From Paraburkholderia fungorum (GTDB taxonomy: Bacteria; Pseudomonadota; Gammaproteobacteria; Burkholderiales; Burkholderiaceae): DNA of 64,000 nt. Shown here piece after piece: positions 55,040 through 63,796 of the stretch. Both the position numbers and the translations under genes were made by a program. Numbering within the stretch: position 1 is the first letter of the stretch; each line of letters starts with the position of its first letter. Below the pieces are notes generated by a model. That model saw only the letters and a list, made by a program, of their open reading frames with translations. It made no database searches and had not been told where the DNA came from. The DNA is taken from contig NZ_CADFGE010000003.1 in NCBI RefSeq assembly GCF_902833645.1, positions 558,001 through 622,000 on the forward strand, written 5' to 3'.

Positions 55040-55186
55040 AACATAGACAAGTCTAGTTCATCGCTTGCGTCAACCTCGATAGGTGTAAACGCGGCATCGG
55101 CACGGCGACCTTTGCCAGCAGGTTATAGGCAATCTCCGACGACAGCCGGAAGGCATCCTGTCGCTTCGGATGTCACATAAAACGTT

Positions 55187-55221
55187 CTACACACTTTGAC
55201 ATTTTGGATTGTTATATGTAG
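55187..55221. promoter_or_regulatory. Operator site 3 (CTACA-N25-TGTAG) with P450 promoter
   Basis: Exact arms and spacing. A promoter toward P450 is nested inside: consensus TTGACA (55196-55201), 17 nt, TAGTGT (55219-55224), the -10 overlapping the right arm. It lies 40 nt upstream of the P450 start codon, which is consistent with repression by steric blocking. Confidence 0.65.
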
Positions 55222-55261
55222 TGTTAACTGCACGTGACAGGGAACGACACTGGAGACACTC

Positions 55262-56464
55262 ATGAGCGACACAACGAACGCAGGCAACGTAAAGGACGGC
55301 TACGACATCTTCGCAGGCGACTACGCCAACGACCCGGACGCACTATGGGCTGCAATGCGCAAAGGCGGCTGCCCCGTGGCGCACAGTGACAAGTGGGGCG
55401 GCTCATGGGTCGTCACCCGTTATGACGACGTGCGCGACATCGCTCACGACGGCGCGCGCTTTTCGTCACGCGCCGTCGAAGTGGCCGGACCGATCCCGGA
55501 AATCGGCCATGAACTCTTTTTGCCGCCGCTCACGTCGAGTCCTGACGACCACAAGGCACATCGCGATCTGCTCGCGCCTTTCTTCACGCCCGCGAAGATC
55601 GCCGAACTGGAACCGTTCGTGCGCGACGAAGCACGCCGGCTCGCCACGGCCATCGCCGAGCGAGGCGAAGGCGATGCCGTCGGCGATTACGCGCGCCCCC
55701 TCGCGCTCTCGGTGATTTCGCACATTCTCAAGGTCCCGCTCGACGCACAGAACCGTTTCGTCGATTGGGTCGTCAGACTGGTGCGGCTTGGCCCGCTCGA
55801 CCAGAAGGTGCGCAGCGCCGTCGTGCAAGAAAAGCTGGCGTATCTGGAGAAGCTTCTCGAAGAACGCGCGAGCGCGCCGGGTGACGATCTGATCAGCTAT
55901 CTCGCCCATGCCACGCTGAACGGCGAACCGCTTAGCCGCAAGCACAAGCTGGGCAGCCTCTTCCTGCTAGTTCTGGCCGGTGCCGACACGACGTGGAGCG
56001 CGATGGGCGCAAGCCTGTGGCACCTCGCATCGCACGCCGACGATCGCGCGCAACTGTTGGCGCAGCCGGACATGATGCGCACCACTGCGGTCGAAGAATT
56101 GTTGCGCGCTTATGCGCCGGTTTCGATTGCGCGCCTGACCTCGGAGCCGGTCGAACTGCACGGCCGCTGCATCGCTGCGCAGGAGCGCGTGATTCTGCCG
56201 CTGGCCGCCGCCAATCGCGATCCGGCCGTGTTCGACGAGCCCGATACCGTCAAACTCGATCGCAAACGCAATCGGCATCTGACGTTTTCCTCCGGCGAGC
56301 ATCGTTGCCTCGGCTCGAACGTGGCGCGCCTCGAATTACGCGTGGCGCTCGAAGAATGGTTGCGTGTGATGCCGGATTTTCATCTCACCGCGCCGGACGC
56401 GGTCGAATGGACGGCCGGTCAAACGCGCGGACCGGAACAGGTTCTGATCGCTGTCGATCGCTGA
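55262..56464 (+). CDS. Cytochrome P450
   Basis: A 400-residue soluble bacterial P450. I-helix oxygen-activating motif LVLAGADTTWSAMGAS; ExxR helix in VEELLRAYAPV with the partner Arg region; haem loop LTFSSGEHRCLGSNVARLELRVAL with the Cys ligand. RYDDVRDIAHDGARFSSR near the N-terminus and HKAHRDLLAPFFTP (C-helix HRxLR-like) are also typical. It hydroxylates a small organic substrate with electrons from a ferredoxin, probably that at 59159. GGAG lies 6 nt before the ATG. First gene of the P450-ADH-ALDH-ferredoxin operon. Family number cannot be given without a search. Confidence 0.93.
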   Translation: MSDTTNAGNVKDGYDIFAGDYANDPDALWAAMRKGGCPVAHSDKWGGSWVVTRYDDVRDIAHDGARFSSRAVEVAGPIPEIGHELFLPPLTSSPDDHKAHRDLLAPFFTPAKIAELEPFVRDEARRLATAIAERGEGDAVGDYARPLALSVISHILKVPLDAQNRFVDWVVRLVRLGPLDQKVRSAVVQEKLAYLEKLLEERASAPGDDLISYLAHATLNGEPLSRKHKLGSLFLLVLAGADTTWSAMGASLWHLASHADDRAQLLAQPDMMRTTAVEELLRAYAPVSIARLTSEPVELHGRCIAAQERVILPLAAANRDPAVFDEPDTVKLDRKRNRHLTFSSGEHRCLGSNVARLELRVALEEWLRVMPDFHLTAPDAVEWTAGQTRGPEQVLIAVDR

Positions 56465-56519
56465 CTGGCCGGCATACCCGCCCATCGTCTCTCTCCTCTC
56501 CGCGGAAATTTCCTCGCTT

Positions 56520-57623
56520 ATGAAAACGCAAGCCGCCGTCCTCAGCCGTCCGGGCGAACCGATCCGGATGATCGATCTGGACCTCGAACCGCCGCGCGCC
56601 GGCGAAGTGCTCGTCGCAATCGGCGCATCGGGTGTCTGCCATTCGGATCTGTCCGTCTTCACCGGGCGCTTGCCCAATCCATTGCCTGTCGTTCTCGGTC
56701 ACGAAGGCGCCGGCACGGTGGTCGAAGTCGGCGAAGACGTGACCGAACTCGCCGCGGGCGATCGCGTCGTGTTGAGCTGGCTCACCCAGTGCGGCCGATG
56801 CTTTTACTGCCAGCACGAGCAGCCGTCGCTGTGCGACTCGGGCACGGCGGCGATGGCGCGCGGCACGATGCCCGACGGCACGACTCGCTACCGATGGAAC
56901 GGCGAGCCGGTTTATCACATGGCCGGCCTCGGCACCTTCTCGAGGCATTGCGTCGTGCCCGCGCGCGCCGCCGTCAAACTGCCGCCCGAGATGGACCTCG
57001 CCCCGGCTTCATTGATCGGTTGCGGCGTGCTGACCGGGTTCGGCGCGGCGGTCAACACGGCCCGCGTCGCAGTGGGCGAATCGGTTGCAGTGATCGGTTG
57101 CGGCGGAGTCGGACTGAACGCGATACAAGGCGCGCGTATCAGCGGCGCGCGCCAGATCATCGCGATCGATCCGAGCGAGGAACGGCTCGCGTTCGCCCGT
57201 GAATTCGGCGCGACGCTGACGCTACAGCCAGGCGCCGAACTGATCCGCCAGATTCGTAAGGCGACAGAGGGACGCGGCGTGGACGCCGCCATCGAGGTGG
57301 TCGGCCATCAGGACACTGTGCGCGACGCGGTCCGCATGACGCGGCGCGGCGGCCGTGCCGTGCTGGTCGGCGCGGGCCCCGACGACGTGGTGGTCAATGT
57401 GCCGTCGTTCACCGGTATCGTCATGACCGAGAAAACCATTCGCGGTTCCCTTTATGGTTCTGCGCACGTTCATCGCGAAGTGCAACGCCTGATTGGTCTC
57501 TACGAACAGAAACTGTTGAAGCTCGACGAGCTGGTGACCCGCACGTTCGAGTTTCCCGCCGTCAACGACGCACTCGACTACTGCGCGTCCGGACGCGGCG
57601 CACGCGCCGTCCTGCGGTTCTGA
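56520..57623 (+). CDS. Zinc-dependent alcohol dehydrogenase
   Basis: A 367-residue MDR alcohol dehydrogenase of the class III-like group. Catalytic zinc: SGVCHSDLSVFTG and LGHEGAGTVVEVG (GHE). Structural zinc: CGRCFYCQHEQPSLC. NAD loop: AVIGCGGVGLNAIQGARISGARQIIAID. It would oxidise the alcohol produced by the P450. It follows P450 by 55 nt and precedes ALDH 2 by 38 nt. No strong ribosome site is seen upstream of the ATG. Confidence 0.93.
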   Translation: MKTQAAVLSRPGEPIRMIDLDLEPPRAGEVLVAIGASGVCHSDLSVFTGRLPNPLPVVLGHEGAGTVVEVGEDVTELAAGDRVVLSWLTQCGRCFYCQHEQPSLCDSGTAAMARGTMPDGTTRYRWNGEPVYHMAGLGTFSRHCVVPARAAVKLPPEMDLAPASLIGCGVLTGFGAAVNTARVAVGESVAVIGCGGVGLNAIQGARISGARQIIAIDPSEERLAFAREFGATLTLQPGAELIRQIRKATEGRGVDAAIEVVGHQDTVRDAVRMTRRGGRAVLVGAGPDDVVVNVPSFTGIVMTEKTIRGSLYGSAHVHREVQRLIGLYEQKLLKLDELVTRTFEFPAVNDALDYCASGRGARAVLRF

Positions 57624-57661
57624 CCGAACGCAAAGCCACCGTTTTCCAATCTGGAGTTTTA

Positions 57662-59077
57662 ATGAACCTCTACAAAATGACGATCGACGGCGGCGAGACG
57701 AGCGCTGCCTCGTGGTTCGACGTCGTCAATCCGGCCACCGGCGATATCTTTGCGCAAGCCCCGCAATGCACCCAGGATCAGCTCGACGACGCGATGGCCA
57801 GTGCGGCGCGCGCTTTCGTGTCGTGGGGCGTAAGCGACGACAGCGTGCGCCGCGCGGCGCTGCAAGGCATTGCCAATGCATTGATCGCGGCACAACTGGA
57901 GCTTGCGGAACTGGTGACAAAAGAACAAGGCAAGCCACTCATGGCGGCCGCCTTCGAAGTGACCGAGACCGCGCGCTGGTTCAGCTATTTTGCGGAGCTG
58001 CCGCTGCGGCCGGAGGCGCTTCAGGACGATGCACGGGGTCAGGCAGTGCTCGTGCGCCGTCCGCTGGGCGTCGTCGCCGCGATCACACCGTGGAATTTCC
58101 CGTTGCTTCTACTCGGAATGAAGCTCGCGCCCGCACTGCTCGCAGGCAATACGATCGTGTTGAAGCCTTCACCGTTTACGCCATTGTCGACACTCGCCGC
58201 GGGGCGAATCATCGCCGGGCATTTACCGCCCGGCGTACTCAACGTGGTCAGCGGCGGCGATGCGCTGGGTGCGTGGATGACCGGTCATCCGGCGGTTCGC
58301 AAGATCAGCTTTACAGGATCCGTCGCAACGGGCAAGGCGGTCGCCGCTGCGGCATCTCCGGACCTCAAGCGCATCACTCTCGAACTGGGCGGCAACGACG
58401 CCGCGATCGTGCTGGATGATGCCGATCCCTCACGTGTCGCGGCGGGCATTTTCTGGGGAGCGTTCACGAACAACGGACAGATTTGCGCGGGAATCAAGCG
58501 CGTTTATGTGCCGGACCGGCTGCATGATGCAGTGGTCGAAGCGCTCGCGGAGCGCGCCCGTCGAGCACGGGTCGGCAACGGCATGGACGATGGCGTGCAG
58601 CTCGGTCCGATCAACAACAAGCCACAGTTCGAGCGGGTCTCGAGCCTCGTCGCTGATGCGTTGGCTGACGGCGCACTGGCCGCCGCCGGCGGACACGCGA
58701 TGGACAGGCCGGGCTACTTCTTCGAGCCGACGATTTTGCACGAGGCGCGTGAGGGCATGCGCATCGTCGATGAAGAGCAGTTCGGTCCGGCGTTGCCCGT
58801 TCTGCGCTACGGCGATCTCGACGAAGCGATCGCACGGGCCAATGCAACGCCGTACGGATTGTCTGGATCGGTCTGGAGCTCGAACGAGGAGCGTGCAGCA
58901 CGCGTGGCCGCCCGGCTCGATTGCGGAAGCGCCTACGTCAATACGCACCTGGTCGTGCAGCCGCATTTACCGTTCGGTGGCTGGAAATGGAGCGGCATCG
59001 GCATAGAGAACGGCTCATGGGGACTCGACGCGTTCTGTTCGCTTCAGGTCCGCTATTGCCCTCGCGGCCGCTCGTGA
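57662..59077 (+). CDS. NAD(P)-dependent aldehyde dehydrogenase 2
   Basis: A 471-residue ALDH. ITPWNFPLLLLGMKLAPALLAGNTIVLKPSPFTPL, KISFTGSVATGKAVA, general base Glu in ITLELGGNDAAIV, Cys nucleophile in NNGQICAGIKRVYV, and EEQFGPALPVL. It should carry the P450/ADH aldehyde product to an acid, which the ligases could then activate. GGAG lies 5 nt before the ATG. It is distinct from ALDH 1 in motif wording, so not a recent copy. Confidence 0.93.
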   Translation: MNLYKMTIDGGETSAASWFDVVNPATGDIFAQAPQCTQDQLDDAMASAARAFVSWGVSDDSVRRAALQGIANALIAAQLELAELVTKEQGKPLMAAAFEVTETARWFSYFAELPLRPEALQDDARGQAVLVRRPLGVVAAITPWNFPLLLLGMKLAPALLAGNTIVLKPSPFTPLSTLAAGRIIAGHLPPGVLNVVSGGDALGAWMTGHPAVRKISFTGSVATGKAVAAAASPDLKRITLELGGNDAAIVLDDADPSRVAAGIFWGAFTNNGQICAGIKRVYVPDRLHDAVVEALAERARRARVGNGMDDGVQLGPINNKPQFERVSSLVADALADGALAAAGGHAMDRPGYFFEPTILHEAREGMRIVDEEQFGPALPVLRYGDLDEAIARANATPYGLSGSVWSSNEERAARVAARLDCGSAYVNTHLVVQPHLPFGGWKWSGIGIENGSWGLDAFCSLQVRYCPRGRS

Positions 59078-59158
59078 CGGTACGCCAGCCGCGGCTGTTT
59101 ATCGCTGACGACAGTCGCGGGTCTTCACGATCTCATATCGCACACTGCAGGGACAACC

Positions 59159-59395
59159 ATGAAATTAAGCATTACGCCGGGCCTCTGTCACGGCCACAAC
59201 AATTGCAGCCGGCTTGCCCCGGAACTGTTTGGACTCGACAGCGGTGGCTACGCTATCGTACGAATTCAATCGACACTGCCAAAGGAATTGGAAGAGTTGG
59301 CGGAACTCGCGGCCGAGAATTGCCCCGAGTGTGCGATATATGTGGAGACAGAGGACGAGGTCGGCGAACCTACGACCGAAGGGCGGACGTTGTAG
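59159..59395 (+). CDS. 3Fe-4S-type ferredoxin (P450 partner)
   Basis: A 78-residue ferredoxin of the P450-linked type. First Cys pair CHGHNNC (C-x5-C, so the usual middle Cys is absent, here Asn/His), and the late Cys-Pro in ENCPECAIYVE. Three cluster Cys point to a [3Fe-4S] centre. AGGGA precedes the ATG. It is last in the operon, 81 nt after ALDH 2. No ferredoxin reductase gene is present in the window, so a reductase must come from elsewhere. Confidence 0.9.
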   Translation: MKLSITPGLCHGHNNCSRLAPELFGLDSGGYAIVRIQSTLPKELEELAELAAENCPECAIYVETEDEVGEPTTEGRTL

Positions 59396-59597
59396 CCGTC
59401 AACGCGGTCGCGTCGAACGAGCTCCACGAACGCCCGTATAGCGCAGGACACCGGACGAAGCCGACATCTGGCTGCAACCAGTCAAACTGCCACCAAAGTT
59501 GACGCGACGCGCGTGAGTGCCCGTCGCAGATTCGTCGCCAGGAACACGCTGCGTGGTCGATCTCCGCGTTCGGTTCGCGCCTTCGACGTCACGCTAT

Positions 59598-60653
59598 TCA
59601 AGCCACCTCGGGCGATATCTTCGCAGTGGCAATCCGCGGCACGCTCGTCGATTCACGCACCACCAATTGCGTATCGAGCCGCGCCGACATGACACGCCGC
59701 CCCGCGGTCAGCGCACCGATCAGCGAGCGCGCCGCATGACGCCCCATCTCCGCGGCCGGAACCGCGATCGTCGTCAATGCGGGAGAAAAAATGGTCGTGT
59801 AATCGTCGTCGTCAAAACCGACCACGGAAATATCCTCGGGCACGCGCAGGCCGAGACGCCGGCATTCCGCAATGGCGCTCAGCGCGAACACATCCGCGTT
59901 GCACACCACAGCGGTCACACCGGGGAATTCGTAGTAGATCTGCCGCATCGCATCGGCGCCCTGCATCATCGCCGCACCGTAGCTCTTTTCGATAATGTGA
60001 ATGCCGTCGTTCAAACCATGCGCCCGCATGGTTTCCTCGAAGCCGCGCATGCGCGCCTGTTGACGGTCGTTGCCCTGCAGCGGACCGGCGACCATTGCCA
60101 TATTCCTGTGACCAAGCCGGATCAGAAACTCGACGGCCTGCTTCGTCGCCGCGTAATTGTCGAAGCCGATGGACGGCACGATCGGATCTTCGTTATACGA
60201 ATACGTGGTCACACAGGGAATCTGCGTCTCTTCCAGGTAGCTCCTGAGTCGCGGATCTTCGATCTTGCCGACCAGCAACAGCGCCTCGGCGCCGCGCTCG
60301 ACGATCTTCTTGACCGCATCGAGCATGTTCCGGTTGTCGAACCCGTTCGTCACCACGAACACGCTATACCCCGCAGCCGTGAGTTGTTCCTCGAACGCGT
60401 GCGTCATGCGCGCAAACATCGAGTAATCGAGCGACGGAATCACTGCGCCGATGATGAACGACTTCTGCAGGCGCAGTGCCTTGGCCGCTGGATTCGGGCT
60501 GTAGCCCAATTGCATCGCCGCGTTGAATACCTTTTCGCGAGCCTCTGCGCCGACGCGATCGGGAATGTTGAACGCACGGGAGACGGTCGCGACCGAGACG
60601 CCCGCCGCCTTCGCAACGTCGAATACGTTCGCTTTTGCTTTCTGACTTTTCAT
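59598..60653 (-). CDS. LacI-family transcriptional regulator
   Basis: A 351-residue LacI/GalR protein. HTH NVFDVAKAAGVSVATVSRAFN and hinge region PNPAAKALRLQKS, then a periplasmic-binding-like domain (IIGAVIPSLDYSMFARM, GADAMRQIYYEFPGVTAVVCNADVFA, VVGFDDDDYTTIFSPALTTIAVPAAEMGRHAARSLI). The effector is probably a small sugar-like or acid ligand; it cannot be named. It lies downstream of the NIPSNAP operon on the same strand across 155 nt that contain its likely operator. Confidence 0.92.
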   Translation of the reverse strand: MKSQKAKANVFDVAKAAGVSVATVSRAFNIPDRVGAEAREKVFNAAMQLGYSPNPAAKALRLQKSFIIGAVIPSLDYSMFARMTHAFEEQLTAAGYSVFVVTNGFDNRNMLDAVKKIVERGAEALLLVGKIEDPRLRSYLEETQIPCVTTYSYNEDPIVPSIGFDNYAATKQAVEFLIRLGHRNMAMVAGPLQGNDRQQARMRGFEETMRAHGLNDGIHIIEKSYGAAMMQGADAMRQIYYEFPGVTAVVCNADVFALSAIAECRRLGLRVPEDISVVGFDDDDYTTIFSPALTTIAVPAAEMGRHAARSLIGALTAGRRVMSARLDTQLVVRESTSVPRIATAKISPEVA

Positions 60654-60731
60654 GGCTCAGCAAGATGGGAACGGCGGACAGGGTCCGCTATTCCTGTTTT
60701 GACGAGCCAAGTGTATCACCGCGAGGCCGGT

Positions 60732-60746
60732 TGGAAAACGATTACA
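60732..60746 (-). promoter_or_regulatory. Probable LacI-family operator
   Basis: On the minus strand TGTAATCGTTTTCC matches the general LacI-family/cre consensus TGTAANCGNTTNCA at all but the last fixed position. It is 80 nt upstream of the lacI start, suggesting autoregulation. Confidence 0.5.
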
Positions 60747-60808
60747 CGCATGCCCGCCGTACCGCGGCGGGGTAATCATCCGGCAACCCGTGGGCGCTCG
60801 CGCAGCCA

Positions 60809-61381
60809 TCAGTACGGACCCCTTTCACAGGTTTTCGTGGTTCGGTGAACGGCACCGTGCGCCTCGAGCCAGTCCGACGCAAGCGCCTCACCGGGGTCGC
60901 ACACGCACCACACGGCGTTCGGGTCGGGCATCTCTTCGGTCCATACGCCGCGCAACCCCAGCGGTCGGGCGGTCGCGATCGCAGAGGCCACCGCTGCGGC
61001 CTTGCCGGTTCTGCACCGGACGGTCGTGAAGACAATCGGCGCGGCGCCGAAATCGTCGATGGCAAACCCGGGCAGCCCGTCGATCGCGTAAGGGGTCAAG
61101 ATCGTGAGCCGCTGGCTGCTGACCAGCGCGGCCGCCGCCGGCAAAAAATCGTGCGTCCACCGTTCGACCTGCGCCAACGCGGCACGCTTTGCCGTGCGCT
61201 CGCCCAACGAGTCGTATTCCCACAGGTGATAAAACGTCACCACCTCGCCGGGAATCAGCCAGTTGGCCACCAGCCGACCGTAAGCGCTGCCCCGGATCGG
61301 CATCGCAAGATCCCTGAACAGGCTGAAGTAAGCATCCGCGGCCCGTACGTCGATCCGGTACTCGCGCAACTCGTGAATCAT
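60809..61381 (-). CDS. NIPSNAP-family protein
   Basis: A 190-residue dimeric alpha/beta-barrel protein. The N-terminus IHELREYRIDVRAADAYFSLFRD and later FYHLWEYDSLGERTAKRAALAQ are NIPSNAP hallmarks (the H-x-W-x-Y segment). The C-terminal half is more variable. Bacterial members often sit in catabolic operons without a known reaction. It starts 20 nt after the SDR stop, making it the last gene of the minus-strand operon. Confidence 0.87.
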   Translation of the reverse strand: MIHELREYRIDVRAADAYFSLFRDLAMPIRGSAYGRLVANWLIPGEVVTFYHLWEYDSLGERTAKRAALAQVERWTHDFLPAAAALVSSQRLTILTPYAIDGLPGFAIDDFGAAPIVFTTVRCRTGKAAAVASAIATARPLGLRGVWTEEMPDPNAVWCVCDPGEALASDWLEAHGAVHRTTKTCERGPY

Positions 61382-61401
61382 GTCGAAGCACCCCTGTTCT
61401 G

Positions 61402-62166
61402 CTATCGGGCGGTATAGCCGCCATCCACCGTGAACATTGCGCCCGTGGCGAACGACGACTCGTCTGACGCGAGGAACAAAGCCATCGTCGCAATCTCATG
61501 CGGCTGTCCCATCCGGTTGACCGGCGCACGCGCCTTCAGTCCGCTGACGAAGCCGTCCGGATCGGGCACGGAGCGCAACATCTCTTCGTAGTAGCTCGAC
61601 CAGATCACGCCTGGCGCGATGCTGTTGATGCGGATGTTCTGCTCCGCGTGATCGAGCGCCATCGAACGCGTCAACGCAGCCACGCCACCCTTCGCCGCGA
61701 CGTACGCCGCGCGGTCCGGAATGCCGCACACGGCGGCCGTGGACGAAATATTGACGATCGCCCCTTTGCCACGCCGCGCAATCTCGGGAATTGCATACTT
61801 CGAACAGAGAAAAACGCTTTTCAGATTGACCTCCATAATGCGGTCCCAGTCGTCTTCCTCCGTGTTCACGACGGTCCCGCGAATCCCCAGTCCCGCGTTG
61901 TTGACCAGGATATCAAGACCGCCGAACGCACTGATCGTGGCGCCCACCGCGTCGCGAATCTGCTGCGACACGACCACATCGGCGCCCACCGCGAGTGCGC
62001 GCTCGCCCAGCGCCGCAGCCACGCGCCGCGCCTGGTCGAGATTGCGGTCCGCTAACACGACCCGCGCGCCTTCTTTCACAAAAAGTTCGGCGGTTGCTGC
62101 TCCAATGCCTGAAGCCGCGCCCGTCACCAGGGCTACTTTTCCTTCGAGTCGCATATCGTTTCTCAT
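61402..62166 (-). CDS. Short-chain dehydrogenase/reductase
   Basis: A 254-residue classical SDR with all hallmarks: VTGAASGIGAATAELF, ADRNLDQARR, ILVNNAGLGIRG, IVNISSTAA, catalytic YVAAK, and the end ATGAMFTVDGGYTAR. The Asp after the second strand (LADR) favours NAD. The start at 62166 overlaps the previous stop as ATGA; MRLEG at 62154 is also possible. It probably oxidises a hydroxyl intermediate in this operon's pathway. Confidence 0.92.
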   Translation of the reverse strand: MRNDMRLEGKVALVTGAASGIGAATAELFVKEGARVVLADRNLDQARRVAAALGERALAVGADVVVSQQIRDAVGATISAFGGLDILVNNAGLGIRGTVVNTEEDDWDRIMEVNLKSVFLCSKYAIPEIARRGKGAIVNISSTAAVCGIPDRAAYVAAKGGVAALTRSMALDHAEQNIRINSIAPGVIWSSYYEEMLRSVPDPDGFVSGLKARAPVNRMGQPHEIATMALFLASDESSFATGAMFTVDGGYTAR

Positions 62167-63017
62167 CTTTGGATTAAATGTTCAAGGCGGCGGAAAACCG
62201 CTTCTTCGATGCTCATTGCCGCGAGCCACGAGGTGCGCGGGTTGTCCGGTAAAGGATTGTTTTCGAGGCGGATGAACAGATGCCCGAAGGCACCCTGGGC
62301 CTCGACTTCATGAATATTCCTGTCGATGCCGGGATCGGCCGTCAGGACGACCGTCGTGTCGTCGAAGCCGATGCCGGCGAGCGCGACCGCGGCCGTGACG
62401 TTGGCGTTCTTCGGGTAAAGTCGCGCCGATTCGCCGGCGCTGCCCTCGAAAATGACTGTCGGCAGATCGATCGCCGGCAGATCGAATTGCGACTCGGCAG
62501 GCGATCCGAGCCACGCGTGCGGCGGCTTTCTGCCCGTGTAGCGCACGAAATCGAGGCCACCTGTGCGCGCCGCACGCAATGCGTCGATACCGCCGATGGC
62601 GCCGGACACCAGCGTGACCCGCGCGCCGCCTGCCTTCGCTGCGGCAGCGATCTCCTCGCGCAGCGATGACGAAGCGAGCGCGCCCACCGACACGACGATT
62701 GCGTCAACCCCACGCTCGAGCAGCGGCACCACCGTTTCGTGCACGGCGGCATGACCGGCGCACTCCACTGCGAGAGTCGGCCGCCACGCCACGAGCGCGT
62801 CGGCATCATGAAAGACCTCGACGCCGTAAGTCTGCTTCAGCAGATCGGACTCGCCTGCGGCGTCCGGCACAAGGCAGCACCAATCGACATTCGCGGTGCC
62901 CAGGGTCTGCAACGCGGTGGCGACGCGCTTTCCCATCGCCCCCATGCCGATGATCACAATACGTTCGCGAACCTCCGCGGACTCAAGAGGCGCCGGCGCT
63001 AACTCGCGGACCGTCAT
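62163..63017 (-). CDS. L-aspartate dehydrogenase-like protein (NadX family)
   Basis: A 284-residue Rossmann protein. NAD loop IVIIGMGAMGKRVATAL, VECAGHAAVHETVVPLLERGVDAIVVSVGALASSSL, LVSGAIGGIDALRAARTGGLDFVRYTGRKPP, and the catalytic region IFEGSAGESARLYPKNANVTAAVALAGIG, all matching aspartate dehydrogenases. In vivo it may act on another amino acid or imine. It overlaps both neighbours by 4 nt, giving strict translational coupling of hydrolase, this gene and the SDR. Confidence 0.9.
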   Translation of the reverse strand: MTVRELAPAPLESAEVRERIVIIGMGAMGKRVATALQTLGTANVDWCCLVPDAAGESDLLKQTYGVEVFHDADALVAWRPTLAVECAGHAAVHETVVPLLERGVDAIVVSVGALASSSLREEIAAAAKAGGARVTLVSGAIGGIDALRAARTGGLDFVRYTGRKPPHAWLGSPAESQFDLPAIDLPTVIFEGSAGESARLYPKNANVTAAVALAGIGFDDTTVVLTADPGIDRNIHEVEAQGAFGHLFIRLENNPLPDNPRTSWLAAMSIEEAVFRRLEHLIQR

Positions 63018-63793
63018 GCCGCCCTCCGGTCCAGAAAAGCGGCCACGTGGTCCGCAAACACATCCGGATAAACCTGCGGAAAAAAATGCCCCCCCACGGC
63101 GCCGACGAGCATCGCATTGCGGATGCGGCGCGCGAGATCTTCTGAATGGTGAAACGGGACGATGAAATCGTCTCGCGCGCCGACAATCAGCGCCTCGATA
63201 TCGAGTGCGGCCAGTTCTTCTGAGCGCTCATAGCCGAGCAGCATCTCGATCCGGCGCAACACCGTCTGCACATCGAACTCGTCGTCGCCGTCGAATCGCA
63301 GGCGGTCCGCAGCGAGATGCTGCTCGTACCAGCAGGCGTCGTAACCGAAGAGCCGCGCGAACGCCGAATGAGCACGCGTGCCGAGCTTTTCGAGCATCAG
63401 GTGACGCAGATCGAACAGATCCCTGAAGCGGCGATCCGGCTTCGCCCACCCGCCGCTGAGTACGATCTTCGCGCAACGCGAGCGGTGATCGATTGCGAGC
63501 GTTTGCGCGACGAGGCTGCCTGTCGAATGGCCGATCATATGAGCCACACGCACGTCCTCCGCGTCGAGCACCTCGAGCGCCGCCTGCGCAATCAGTGCAA
63601 TACGCTGATCCGCGGCCTTCGTACTGCCGCCGACACCGGGATGATCGAACGCGATCACCCGGAAGCGGTCTGCGAGAAGTTCCGCCACAGGCCGCCAGAA
63701 CGATGCGTGTCCACCGAGACCTGCGATGCACACAATCGCATCGCCGCTCCCGAGCGCCTCGTAATAGACACCTGAGCTTGTATGCCTGCCCAT
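63014..63793 (-). CDS. Alpha/beta-fold hydrolase
   Basis: A 259-residue alpha/beta hydrolase. Oxyanion region IAGLGGHASFW, strand VIAFDHPGVGGSTKA, nucleophile elbow MIGHSTGSLVAQTLAI with an intact Ser, Asp in LIVGARDDFIVPFHHSE and a His near VGGHFFPQVYPD. It resembles C-C bond or ester hydrolases of catabolic pathways. It starts 3 nt after the cupin stop and overlaps the next gene. Confidence 0.9.
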   Translation of the reverse strand: MGRHTSSGVYYEALGSGDAIVCIAGLGGHASFWRPVAELLADRFRVIAFDHPGVGGSTKAADQRIALIAQAALEVLDAEDVRVAHMIGHSTGSLVAQTLAIDHRSRCAKIVLSGGWAKPDRRFRDLFDLRHLMLEKLGTRAHSAFARLFGYDACWYEQHLAADRLRFDGDDEFDVQTVLRRIEMLLGYERSEELAALDIEALIVGARDDFIVPFHHSEDLARRIRNAMLVGAVGGHFFPQVYPDVFADHVAAFLDRRAA

Positions 63794-63796
63794 CGC

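Larger units (their letters stand above)
54913..55261. other. Divergent promoter region of ligase 3/PaaX 2 and P450 operon
   Basis: 349 nt, strongly AT-rich in two patches (54990-55050, 55170-55230), each containing one copy of the 35-nt inverted repeat. No coding frame was found. Confidence 0.6.
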
